A DNA stretch of 37,623 bases from Cryomorphaceae bacterium (GTDB lineage: Bacteria; Bacteroidota; Bacteroidia; Flavobacteriales; Flavobacteriaceae). Numbering within the stretch: the stretch's first letter is position 1; every line of letters starts with the position of its first letter. The stretch is taken from positions 1 through 37,623 of the forward strand of contig QOPV01000013.1 in assembly GCA_003331265.1 (NCBI GenBank), given 5' to 3'. The translations under genes were made by a program, and so were the position numbers. Below are positions 25,661 through 33,373 of this stretch, in pieces. The notes under the pieces were generated by a model, which had not been told where the DNA came from, did not search any database, and saw nothing but the letters and a program-made list of their open reading frames with translations.

Positions 25661-27200
25661 CAGATGGTTTCAAATATGTTCTTTTGCCATTTGTGTCATA
25701 TAAATCTCCAGGGGTATACTTTATTCTGTTGTATGGCTTTTGTTCAAATTGTCTCCCAAGTCCTTTAGGCTTAACTCTGGCCTCTTTTATTCTTAAATCT
25801 ATTTCAGTTTTTAGGGAATTAAATATTGGTAAATAATTTTCGTTTTTAGCCAGATTTATTAATTCTTCTTTATCATTAGTATGATCATAAAGTTCATAAC
25901 CTAATTCACCATTTTCTCCCCACTTGGTAAGTCTATAGTTTTCCGATTTAATTGAGTATCCATTTCTCCATCTTGTTAAAGCACTGTTTCTAATTTTAAA
26001 ATTGGAGTCTTCAAATACAGGCAATAAACTTTTTCCAACAACATGATCAGGTGATTTTATTCCTGTAAGTTCCATTAATGTTGGGTAGATATCAATTAAC
26101 TCGACAGGGGAGTTAGTTTTTATACCTTTTTCAATCCCGGGGCCAGAAAAAATTAAAGGAACTCTTGTGGAGTTATCAAATAGGGTTTGTTTTTGCCAAT
26201 ACCCGTGCTCTCCTAAATGATATCCATGGTCTGATGAAAATACAACTATAGTATTTTTATCAAGACCAGTTTTTTCTAATTTATCCAGAACTCTTCCTAT
26301 CTGGGCATCCATGAAAGAAATGGTAGCGTAATAAGCTTCTTTAATTTCTTTAGATAGTTCTTTATTAGATTTTAAATTTAATTTAATTTGATCTTTTTTT
26401 GCTCTTATTGATCTTGCTGCTGGTGTAGGAATTGATTTTAAATACTCATCGCTGACTCCAGTATAAGGAATGACCATATCTTCTTTTTCATACAAATCAA
26501 AATATTTTTTTGGAGCAACGTATGGTGTATGTGGCTTGAAAAATCCCACAGCCAAAAAGAAACTTTGCCCATTTTTAGAAAATTTTTCCAGTTGTTCAAC
26601 TGCTTCAGTAGCAACTATTCCATCAGTTTGTTCTTCATCATTTCCATCAGCTTCGAGCCAACTTAAGGTTCCTCCATATTGTCGTTCACTTAATGTATTT
26701 ATTTTATATTCCTCCTCTTTATCTCTTCCCCATGGATTTATTGTATAATCCCAAGTATAAATATCATCTGAACTGGAGCTGCCTATAGATCCGGGATTGT
26801 CGTAATGAAATATTTTTCCAATTCTTACTGATCTGTAATTTTGTTGTCTATATCTTTGCCCCAGTGTAACAACATCCGGGGTTGTAGTTCTAATATCTAC
26901 ATTAAGGGTTGTATGCATTGTTTGATCAGAATACATTCCTGTCATGAAAGAGGCTCTAGATGGTCCGCACAAAGGGTATTGATTATGAGCATTTTCAAAA
27001 AGAATACCTTGACTAGCTAGCTTGTCAATATTAGGACTTATTACCTGCGAATGTCCGTAAGAACCTAAATCACAGTTAAGATCATCTGTCATTATAAATA
27101 ATACATTAAGTTTCTCATTTTTATCTACTGGAATCTCCTTATTGCATCCAAATAATATAATAATACTAAATGCTTGTAAAAAAATTTTAATTGATTTCAT
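25653..27200 (-). CDS. Lipoprotein sulfatase, iduronate-2-sulfatase-like, inside the trp operon
   Basis: The N-terminus is a lipoprotein signal with the lipobox LFGC (C19), so the mature enzyme is membrane-anchored. The S1 sulfatase core follows: NVLFIMTDDLNCDLGSYGH with the metal-binding aspartates, and LCGPSRASFMTG, whose cysteine in CxPSR would be converted to formylglycine by a maturase encoded elsewhere. VFSSDHGYHLGEHG supplies further metal ligands. TMHTTLNVDIRTTTPDVVTLGQ and GKIFHY resemble the iduronate-2-sulfatase branch. Sulfatases in marine Flavobacteriia usually act on sulfated algal polysaccharides; the substrate here is unknown. It lies between trpB (78 nt upstream) and trpA (8-nt overlap), with no sugar-utilization genes nearby. 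The 78-nt gap holds only a partial promoter box (TATATTTA, 27216-27223). Confidence 0.93.
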   Translation of the reverse strand: MKSIKIFLQAFSIIILFGCNKEIPVDKNEKLNVLFIMTDDLNCDLGSYGHSQVISPNIDKLASQGILFENAHNQYPLCGPSRASFMTGMYSDQTMHTTLNVDIRTTTPDVVTLGQRYRQQNYRSVRIGKIFHYDNPGSIGSSSSDDIYTWDYTINPWGRDKEEEYKINTLSERQYGGTLSWLEADGNDEEQTDGIVATEAVEQLEKFSKNGQSFFLAVGFFKPHTPYVAPKKYFDLYEKEDMVIPYTGVSDEYLKSIPTPAARSIRAKKDQIKLNLKSNKELSKEIKEAYYATISFMDAQIGRVLDKLEKTGLDKNTIVVFSSDHGYHLGEHGYWQKQTLFDNSTRVPLIFSGPGIEKGIKTNSPVELIDIYPTLMELTGIKSPDHVVGKSLLPVFEDSNFKIRNSALTRWRNGYSIKSENYRLTKWGENGELGYELYDHTNDKEELINLAKNENYLPIFNSLKTEIDLRIKEARVKPKGLGRQFEQKPYNRIKYTPGDLYDTNGKRTYLKPSDE

Positions 27201-27278
27201 GTGTGTTATTTTATTTAAATATATTAAATGTAATATTTTGATTGGATGTTAAATAGGTATAATTTATGTGTAAATAAA

Positions 27279-28466
27279 TCATAACTTAAAATACTCAATG
27301 TAGGTGTCCAAGTCTTTATCTCCTCTTCCAGAGCAATTAAAAACAATAACATCAGTTTTTTTAAATTTCATTTTATCAAGAACTGCAAAAGCATGTGAAG
27401 TTTCTATTGCAGGAATAATTCCTTCCATTCTTGATAAAATCAACCCCCATTCCATGGCATCCTTATCTTCAATTGAAATAAACTTTCCTCTTCCCGATTT
27501 ATACAAGTTAGCATGCATTGGGCCAACTCCTGGATAATCAAGTCCAGCAGAAATTGAATATGGCTCTGTTATTTGTCCATCCTGAGTTTGCATCAATAGA
27601 GTTTTAGAACCATGAATGATTCCTTCTTTACCTAATACTGAGGTAGCTGCACTTTCTCCAGAATTTATTCCTTTTCCTGCTGCCTCTACACAAATTATTT
27701 TCACTTTTTCGTTATCTAAATAGGGATAAAATATTCCCGCTGCATTGCTTCCGCCTCCAACACAAGCTATAACATAATTAGGGTTTTCATTTCCCTCAAC
27801 TTTTTTTAATTGTTTTTTAACTTCATTTCCAATTACAGATTGAAACCTAGCAACCATATCAGGATAGGGGTGGGGCCCCACAACTGAACCAATGATATAA
27901 TGTGTGTCAACTGGATTATTTATCCAATCCCTAATGGCTTCGTTTGTGGCATCCTTGAGTGTTTTACTTCCTGAAATTGCAGGCTTGACTTCTGCACCTA
28001 ACATTTTCATTCTGGCAACATTTGGAGCCTGTCTAGATATATCCACCTCTCCCATATAAATAATACATTTAATTCCCATTAGCGCACATACAGTAGCAGT
28101 AGCAACTCCATGCTGTCCAGCTCCTGTTTCAGCAATTATTCTAGTTTTACCCAGTTTTTTTGCAAGTAGTATTTGTCCTATTGTATTGTTTATTTTATGA
28201 GCTCCAGTATGGCATAAATCTTCTCTTTTTAAATAAACTTTCGTATTATATTTTTTAGAAAGCCTTTTTGCGTAATAAAGTGGGGTAGGCCTTCCTACAT
28301 ATTTTTCTAATAAGTCATCGAATTCTTTTTTAAAACTTATTTCAGATGATATTTTTAAATATTTAGATTTAAGTTCTTCAATATTAGCATGCATCATTTC
28401 TGGGATAAATGCTCCGCCAAAGTCACCATAAAACCCATTTTTATCTACATTATAAGAATTTTTCAT
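27279..28466 (-). CDS. trpB: Tryptophan synthase beta chain TrpB
   Basis: TrpB condenses indole with serine using PLP. GAHKINNTIGQ contains the PLP lysine, ETGAGQHGVATA and CVGGGSNAAG the substrate and phosphate loops, and SAGLDYPGVGP the conserved mid-C-terminal stretch. At 395 aa it is a normal TrpB1 that should pair with the TrpA of this operon. Its ATG overlaps the trpF stop by 4 nt (ATGA), indicating coupled translation. The usual direct junction to trpA is interrupted by the sulfatase gene. Confidence 0.97.
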   Translation of the reverse strand: MKNSYNVDKNGFYGDFGGAFIPEMMHANIEELKSKYLKISSEISFKKEFDDLLEKYVGRPTPLYYAKRLSKKYNTKVYLKREDLCHTGAHKINNTIGQILLAKKLGKTRIIAETGAGQHGVATATVCALMGIKCIIYMGEVDISRQAPNVARMKMLGAEVKPAISGSKTLKDATNEAIRDWINNPVDTHYIIGSVVGPHPYPDMVARFQSVIGNEVKKQLKKVEGNENPNYVIACVGGGSNAAGIFYPYLDNEKVKIICVEAAGKGINSGESAATSVLGKEGIIHGSKTLLMQTQDGQITEPYSISAGLDYPGVGPMHANLYKSGRGKFISIEDKDAMEWGLILSRMEGIIPAIETSHAFAVLDKMKFKKTDVIVFNCSGRGDKDLDTYIEYFKL

Positions 28467-29074
28467 TTTTTCATTTTATTTATTAGTTCATTAACTTTTT
28501 TATAATCTTTTAATCCAGGCTTAGTTTCAAATTTACTGTTGATGTCAATTCCTAACAAAGGAATTTTTAGTTTTTCAATGTTTAATAAATCTGGAAAATC
28601 AATAATATCAATACCGCCGCTTAACAAAAAGGGTTTTTTTGAATTATATTTTTTTAGAATTTTCCAGTCAAATTTAATCCCATTTCCACCATATGAATCC
28701 CCTTTGGTATCAAACAAAAAATAGTCACAAACTTTTTCAAATAAACTTAATTTTTTAAAATTGAATTCTTTCCCAATATTAAATACTTTAATTACTTTAC
28801 AATGAGCTTTGATTTTATTACAAAATTCAGAGCTTTCATTACCATGTAATTGAACAAAATCAAGATTAAATTGATTTATTTTATTTATAATTAAGTCATA
28901 ATCTTGATTAACAAAAACCCCAACTTTTTTTATTGTATTAGAAATATCAATTGTTTTCTCATTAAAAAACCTTTTAGAATTTGGCCAGAAAATAAAACCC
29001 ATAAAATCTGGATTTAAATTATTTATTTCAGAAATATTGTTTTTAAACTTCATTCCACAAATTTTCAATTTCAT
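28463..29074 (-). CDS. trpF: Phosphoribosylanthranilate isomerase TrpF
   Basis: TrpF catalyses the Amadori rearrangement of phosphoribosylanthranilate. It is a TIM-barrel of 203 aa with the catalytic KICGMK at the N-terminus (C5), GFIFWPNSKR, VGVFVNQ, VQLHGNES and the catalytic Asp region FLFDTKGDSYGGNG, then LSGGID and GIDINSKFE-KPG at the phosphate site. It is a stand-alone gene rather than fused to trpC. It lies 4 nt after trpC and overlaps trpB by 4 nt. Confidence 0.95.
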   Translation of the reverse strand: MKLKICGMKFKNNISEINNLNPDFMGFIFWPNSKRFFNEKTIDISNTIKKVGVFVNQDYDLIINKINQFNLDFVQLHGNESSEFCNKIKAHCKVIKVFNIGKEFNFKKLSLFEKVCDYFLFDTKGDSYGGNGIKFDWKILKKYNSKKPFLLSGGIDIIDFPDLLNIEKLKIPLLGIDINSKFETKPGLKDYKKVNELINKMKK

Positions 29075-29078
29075 TTTA

Positions 29079-29864
29079 CTAATTTTTTAAATTATTAATG
29101 AAATTATCTGCTGCTTTCCCGGGATTTTTTTCTTTCATAAAATTTTCACCCATTAAAAAACCTTCAAATCCATAATTAATAAGTTCTATTATTTCTTTCT
29201 TACTGGTAAGGCCACTTTCAGAAATTTTAACAAATTCTTTTGGAATAAATTCCACTAAATTTTTACTGGTTTGGATATTCACTTCAAATGTTTTTAGATT
29301 TCTATTATTAACTCCAATAATATCTATGGAATCAATCAAACACTTATTTAATTCATCGAGATTATGAATTTCTATTAACACTTCTAGCCCTAAGCTTTTG
29401 GCAAATTGACTTAGGGATTTTATGGATTCTTTTTTTAAACATGATGCTATTAAAAGAATTGCGTCAGCTCCTAATCCTTTTGCTTCAATTATTTGATACT
29501 CATCGATAATAAATTCTTTTCTTAAAACCGGAAGTTTAGTGTTTTCTCTGGCAATTATTAAATCTTTAGAAGATCCTCCAAAATATTGTTCATCAGTCAA
29601 AATAGAAATTCCACTAGCACCTGCATTCTCATATCCTTTTACTACATCGCTAACATTTGAGTTTTTATTAATAATTGATTTTGAAGGCGATTTTCTTTTA
29701 AATTCTGAAATGATTCCAAACTTACAGTTTTGAAGACTTTGTGATAGAGAATTTACAGGCCTACTAAACCCTTTTAGTCTTTCAAGATCAGAAAATGAAT
29801 TATTTTTTTTATTTAATTCTATTTCAGTTTTTTTAGTTTCAATTATTTGATTTAAAATGCTCAT
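29079..29864 (-). CDS. trpC: Indole-3-glycerol phosphate synthase TrpC
   Basis: TrpC closes the indole ring from CdRP. The TIM-barrel motifs include FGIISEFKRKSPSKSII (catalytic K and E), ISILTDEQYFGGS, LPVLRKEFIIDEYQI, IGVNNRNLKTFEV, and SESGL at the phosphate site. The 261-aa length is standard. It overlaps trpD by 1 nt (TAATG) upstream and is followed by trpF after 4 nt. Confidence 0.96.
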   Translation of the reverse strand: MSILNQIIETKKTEIELNKKNNSFSDLERLKGFSRPVNSLSQSLQNCKFGIISEFKRKSPSKSIINKNSNVSDVVKGYENAGASGISILTDEQYFGGSSKDLIIARENTKLPVLRKEFIIDEYQIIEAKGLGADAILLIASCLKKESIKSLSQFAKSLGLEVLIEIHNLDELNKCLIDSIDIIGVNNRNLKTFEVNIQTSKNLVEFIPKEFVKISESGLTSKKEIIELINYGFEGFLMGENFMKEKNPGKAADNFINNLKN

Positions 29865-30856
29865 TATTTACTTAGTTTTTTTAAAGTTTTAAATGCATTT
29901 AAAGCTTTTCCAGAATTCAAAGATTCTCTTGCTTTTTCAATCCCATTTTTAATACTAATGTTTTGGGCAGTTGAAATGGCTATTCCTGAGTTAGCTAAAA
30001 CAACGTTATTTTGTGAACTAGATCCTTTATTATTTAAAATATTCATAAAAATTTTTGCGGATTCTGAAATTGAATTACCTCCAACTATAGACTTAGGTTT
30101 TAATATATTTAAATCAAAGTTTGATGGTTCGAATATTTTTTCGGAATTATTAGAAATGATTTTAACATTTCCCGTTAGAGACACTTCATCATAACCATCT
30201 AACGAATGAATGATTGAGAAATTTTTATTTGATTTTTGAAATATATATGAGTATAATCTAGCTAATTCTAAGCTATAAACTCCAACCATTTGATTGTTAG
30301 GAGATGAGGGATTTACTAATGGTCCCAACATATTAAAGAAGGTTTTTAATCCTAATTCTCTTCTTATTGGAGCAACATGCTTCATTGCTGGATGAAAAAG
30401 AGGAGCATGAAGAATACATATACCACTTTTTTCAATACAACTTTCTATAAAACCTTGATCATTCGAAAATCTAATCCCTAAATTTTCTAATACATTACTA
30501 GATCCACACGATGATGAAACTCCATAGTTTCCATGTTTGGCAACTTTTATTCCAGCTCCAGCAGTAATAAAAGCAGATAGTGTAGAAATATTAAATGTGT
30601 CTTTATTATCTCCTCCAGTTCCACATAAATCAATAGTATTATATTTTTTTAAATCAATGGAAATACATAGCTCAATTAAGGCGTCTCTAAACCCTTCTAG
30701 CTCTTCAACTGTAATATTTCTAATCATATATACAGTTAAGAATGAAGTAACATGTGAATGATTATGTGTCCCGCTAGAAATTTCAAGCAATATGTTTTTA
30801 GCTTCTTCTCTGTTTAGAGTTTTATGAGTAAATAATTTATTTAATATATCTTTCAT
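29864..30856 (-). CDS. trpD: Anthranilate phosphoribosyltransferase TrpD
   Basis: TrpD joins anthranilate and PRPP. The glycine-rich PRPP site GTGGDNKDTFNIST, KHGNYGVSSSCGSSN for anthranilate and the metal-binding DGYDEVSL are all present. I use the ATG at 30856 (330 aa, MKDILNKLF), which overlaps the trpG stop by one base (TAATG), the same junction type as trpD/trpC. The frame extends six codons further upstream to 30874, but that reading lies inside trpG and is less likely. Anthranilate synthase glutaminase and TrpD are separate proteins here, unlike the fused form of enterobacteria. Confidence 0.96.
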   Translation of the reverse strand: MKDILNKLFTHKTLNREEAKNILLEISSGTHNHSHVTSFLTVYMIRNITVEELEGFRDALIELCISIDLKKYNTIDLCGTGGDNKDTFNISTLSAFITAGAGIKVAKHGNYGVSSSCGSSNVLENLGIRFSNDQGFIESCIEKSGICILHAPLFHPAMKHVAPIRRELGLKTFFNMLGPLVNPSSPNNQMVGVYSLELARLYSYIFQKSNKNFSIIHSLDGYDEVSLTGNVKIISNNSEKIFEPSNFDLNILKPKSIVGGNSISESAKIFMNILNNKGSSSQNNVVLANSGIAISTAQNISIKNGIEKARESLNSGKALNAFKTLKKLSK

Positions 30857-31419
30857 TATTTGATTTTTAACCAATTTTTTAAAAGATCTTTTCCGTGTTC
30901 TGTTAAAATAGATTCAGGATGAAATTGAACTCCTCTTAAATTATACGTTTTATGTTTAAATGCCATTATCTGTCCGTTTTGATCATAAGCTAAAGCCTCC
31001 AAATCATCTGGAAGTGGTTCTTTAACAACCCAAGAATGGTAACGTCCAACTTTTAAAGGGTTTGGTAAATCATTAAAAAGAGGGTCTTCTTTAATAATAT
31101 TTATATCAGTAGCAACTCCATGATAAACGGTTTTTAAATTAACAAGTTCTGCTCCAAAAACTTCAGCTATCGCTTGGTGTCCCAAACATACCCCTAAAAT
31201 ACTTTTTGTATTAAAAAAAGATGAAATAATTTCTTTTAAAAGACCAGCCTCGTTTGGAATTCCTGGACCGGGAGAAAGAACAATTTTATCAAACTTTTCA
31301 ATTTCTTTTATATTGACTTGATCATTTCTTTTGACTGTTACCTCACATTTAAGTTCTTCTAAATAATGAACTAAATTGTAAGTAAAAGAATCGTAATTAT
31401 CAATAACTATAATTTTCAT
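30856..31419 (-). CDS. trpG: Anthranilate synthase component II (glutaminase) TrpG
   Basis: TrpG supplies ammonia from glutamine to TrpE. The class I amidotransferase triad is visible: the nucleophile in GVCLGHQAIAEVFG, and the His-Glu pair in VQFHPESILTEHG. LSPGPGIPNEAG forms the oxyanion strand. The 187-aa stand-alone form may also serve PabB if one exists, but its position between trpE and trpD supports a main role in tryptophan synthesis. It starts 2 nt after trpE and overlaps trpD by one base. Confidence 0.96.
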   Translation of the reverse strand: MKIIVIDNYDSFTYNLVHYLEELKCEVTVKRNDQVNIKEIEKFDKIVLSPGPGIPNEAGLLKEIISSFFNTKSILGVCLGHQAIAEVFGAELVNLKTVYHGVATDINIIKEDPLFNDLPNPLKVGRYHSWVVKEPLPDDLEALAYDQNGQIMAFKHKTYNLRGVQFHPESILTEHGKDLLKNWLKIK

Positions 31420-31421
31420 AT

Positions 31422-32837
31422 TTAAATTTTTTCAGCAATTTCTAGTGCGGTGTTTAATGCACCAAGTTTATTGTAAATTTCTTGTAATTCATTTTCCGGA
31501 ACAGATTTTGAAACAATTCCAGCTCCAGCTTGAAATAAAAGTTCATAGTTTTTACTTAGAAATGATCTAATTATTATCGCATGATTAAAATTCCCCTCAA
31601 AATCCATAAAACCAATTGCTCCACCGTAAAATGATCTATTACAATTTTCATATTCGTCAATTAATTGCATCGCCCTATGTTTTGGCGCACCAGTTAATGT
31701 CCCAGCAGGAAATGTATCGGCAGCAATTTGAAAAGTAGACGAACCATTTTTCTTGATTCCAGTTACTTTTGAAACAAGATGTATAACATGAGAATAAAAT
31801 TGAATCTCTCTATCCTTTTCTACTTTTACATCGTTTCCATTTCTACTTAAATCATTTCTGGCTAAGTCAACAAGCATCATATGTTCACTATTTTCTTTGT
31901 CATCTTTTGAAAGTTTCTCAGCTTTTTTTGAATCTTCTAGATCATCACCGGTTCTTTTAAATGTCCCTGCTATTGGATGAATTTCAGCTTTATTCTTTTT
32001 AACAACTAATTGTGCTTCTGGAGAACTTCCGAAAATTTTATAACTACCATAATCAAAATAGAATAAATATGGAGAAGGGTTAACTGATCTTAATGCTCTG
32101 TATAGATTAAACTCATCCCCCTTAAATTTTTGTTTAAATCTTCTGGATAGAACAATTTGAAAAACATCTCCCCTGTAACAATGCTTTATTCCTTTTCTAA
32201 CAAGATCAATATATTGTTTATCATTAATATTAGAGTTTAATTCTCCAACTCTTGAAAAAGGAAACTTAGACGAATTGTTTGAAGAAATAATATTTAATAT
32301 ATCATCCAAATTATTTTTTTCATTAAAACTGTGATGAAATAATTTAGCCTCATTATTAAAAACATTAATCACAATTACATTTGAATAAAAAGCATAGTAT
32401 ATGTCAGGAATTTTTGTGTCGTTATTTTTAGACTGGATATTTATATTTTCAAAGTATTTTATTGAGTCATAATTCATGTATCCAAAAACTCCATTATTAA
32501 TAAATTTTTTGTCATTTTTTTTGCACTCAAATAATTTACAAAATTCATCAACTTGCTTAACTACATCAATATTTTTATTTATTTCAATAGTCTCTTTTAC
32601 TCCACCAGGAAAAGATTTTGATATTATATTTTCTTTAACAGAAATGTGAGCAATAGGATTGAAGCATACATAGGCAAAACTGTTATCATTTGCACCATAA
32701 TCACTACTTTCCAACAGTAGAGAGTTTGAAAACTTATCTCTAATTTTTAAGTAAATACTAACAGGTGTTAAAGTATCTGCTAATAGTTTTTTTTCGGATG
32801 TTAATATTTTGTACAATTTCTTATTTGTTTTAATCAA
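31422..32837 (-). CDS. trpE: Anthranilate synthase component I TrpE
   Basis: TrpE makes anthranilate from chorismate. LLESSD near the N-terminus is the tryptophan-binding motif for feedback inhibition; the chorismate-binding core shows GDVFQIVLSRRF, PIAGTFKRTGDD, MLVDLARNDLSRNG, and GTLTGAPKHRAMQLIDEYE. No ATG is available in frame. I take TTG at 32837 (471 aa), which begins in the U-tract of the attenuator terminator; a second TTG at 32816 is also plausible. The frame continues to a TTG at 32858, but those seven codons are the hairpin itself and should not be coding. Expression is expected to be controlled by the leader attenuator and by product inhibition. Confidence 0.94.
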   Translation of the reverse strand: MIKTNKKLYKILTSEKKLLADTLTPVSIYLKIRDKFSNSLLLESSDYGANDNSFAYVCFNPIAHISVKENIISKSFPGGVKETIEINKNIDVVKQVDEFCKLFECKKNDKKFINNGVFGYMNYDSIKYFENINIQSKNNDTKIPDIYYAFYSNVIVINVFNNEAKLFHHSFNEKNNLDDILNIISSNNSSKFPFSRVGELNSNINDKQYIDLVRKGIKHCYRGDVFQIVLSRRFKQKFKGDEFNLYRALRSVNPSPYLFYFDYGSYKIFGSSPEAQLVVKKNKAEIHPIAGTFKRTGDDLEDSKKAEKLSKDDKENSEHMMLVDLARNDLSRNGNDVKVEKDREIQFYSHVIHLVSKVTGIKKNGSSTFQIAADTFPAGTLTGAPKHRAMQLIDEYENCNRSFYGGAIGFMDFEGNFNHAIIIRSFLSKNYELLFQAGAGIVSKSVPENELQEIYNKLGALNTALEIAEKI

Positions 32838-32862
32838 AAAAGGCCTGTCGCGAGACAAGCCT
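32836..32862 (-). terminator. Intrinsic terminator of the trp attenuator
   Basis: On the minus strand the stem AGGCTTGTC / GACAGGCCT forms nine base pairs (one G-U) around the tetraloop TCGC, followed by six U residues (32841-32836). This is by far the strongest hairpin-plus-U-tract noticed in the window. It lies between the leader peptide and trpE, where a terminator makes sense only as a conditional one. Confidence 0.85.
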
Positions 32863-32888
32863 AAATATTATTATATAATTTAATTGGT

Positions 32889-32951
32889 CTATCGCGAGAT
32901 ATCTAAATTAATTATCCACCACCAAATATTAAATTTTAAATTTTTTAACAT
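32889..32951 (-). CDS. trpL: trp operon leader peptide with three consecutive Trp codons
   Basis: A 20-codon ORF (MLKNLKFNIWWWIINLDISR, stop TAG) precedes the trpE terminator. The three TGG codons in a row lie at 32924-32916. Tryptophan is the rarest residue, so a WWW run in a short ORF directly upstream of trpE is unlikely by chance and is the hallmark of an attenuation leader. The peptide itself probably has no function beyond sensing charged tRNA-Trp through ribosome stalling. An exact promoter box ends 4 nt before its ATG, so the mRNA may begin at or next to the start codon. It is too short to be called by routine gene finding. Confidence 0.85.
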   Translation of the reverse strand: MLKNLKFNIWWWIINLDISR

Positions 32952-32955
32952 GATC

Positions 32956-32987
32956 CAAATATATAAATCATACTATTAGTTTACAAG
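32956..32987 (-). promoter_or_regulatory. Promoter of the tryptophan operon
   Basis: Minus strand: CTTG (32987-32984), a 20-nt spacer, then TATATTTG (32963-32956). This fits both halves of the Bacteroidota housekeeping promoter (TTG around -33, TAnnTTTG around -7). Only four bases (GATC) separate the -7 box from the leader ATG. Confidence 0.7.
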
Positions 32988-33032
32988 TATTTAAATAAAT
33001 TTAATTTTTTTCAATAATAACATTTAGAAATA

Positions 33033-33040
33033 TATCTTTG
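33033..33040 (+). promoter_or_regulatory. Predicted -7 promoter element for the rhodanese gene
   Basis: TATCTTTG fits TAnnTTTG exactly and ends 19 nt before the ATG at 33060. The T-rich run at 33005-33011 is at about the -33 distance but lacks a clear TTTG. Confidence 0.5.
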
Positions 33041-33059
33041 AAGTACTTAAATCACTAAT

Positions 33060-33371
33060 ATGAATCTTAGTCAAGAAGAATGGGCGAAGTCAATTAATAA
33101 ATTTGATAACAGTGTCGTTATAGATGTAAGAACTACAGAAGAATTTGAAGAAGGATTTATTAATAAATCAATTCATCTAAATATATACGACTCACAGCTT
33201 TTTTTAGAAGGAATAAAAAAACTTGATAAAAATCATAATATTCATGTTTATTGTCGTTCTGGCGCAAGAAGTTTTCAGGCTTGCGAGTTAATGAATCAAT
33301 TAGGCTTTAAACATGTTTATAATTTAGATGGAGGAATTTTAGAGTGGAAAGGAAAAATTTTAAAAAAATAA
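33060..33371 (+). CDS. Rhodanese-like single-domain protein
   Basis: One rhodanese domain fills the 103-aa protein: VVIDVRTTEEFEEGFI at the start, the active-site loop CRSGAR with the sulfur-carrying cysteine (residue 65), and YNLDGGILEWKG at the end. Such small cytoplasmic rhodaneses accept sulfane sulfur and pass it on in thiol or sulfur-relay chemistry; the partner is not evident. It is divergent from the trp operon, with about 110 bp between its ATG and the leader ATG. The PspC-like gene follows almost without a gap, so the two are likely cotranscribed. Confidence 0.92.
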   Translation: MNLSQEEWAKSINKFDNSVVIDVRTTEEFEEGFINKSIHLNIYDSQLFLEGIKKLDKNHNIHVYCRSGARSFQACELMNQLGFKHVYNLDGGILEWKGKILKK

Positions 33372-33373
33372 TT

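Larger units (their letters stand above)
32836..32951 (-). ncRNA. Ribosome-mediated tryptophan attenuator (trp leader RNA)
   Basis: The leader contains a Trp-rich ORF (32951-32889), a segment just after its stop (32888-32877, ACCAATTAAATT) that can pair with the Trp-codon region (32935-32921, with a 3-nt bulge), two copies of TCTCGCGA (32899-32892 and 32855-32848) whose palindromic core TCGCGA can pair with each other, and the terminator. When ribosomes stall on the Trp codons, the first TCGCGA, 15 nt downstream, is free to pair with the copy inside the terminator stem and block termination. When translation reaches the UAG, the ribosome covers that copy and the terminator forms. The sequence elements are seen; the mechanism is inferred from the enterobacterial trp leader. 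Confidence 0.8.

Noticed and set aside
27201-27278. Separate promoter for the sulfatase gene
   Set aside because: Only a partial box (TATATTTA, 27216-27223) and no TTG at the -33 distance; not strong enough to list as a promoter.
30857-30874. Six-codon extension of trpD
   Set aside because: It lies within trpG; the ATG at 30856 gives the TAATG overlap typical of this operon.
32838-32858. Seven-codon extension of trpE to a TTG at 32858
   Set aside because: These bases form the terminator stem and loop of the attenuator and are not conserved TrpE sequence.
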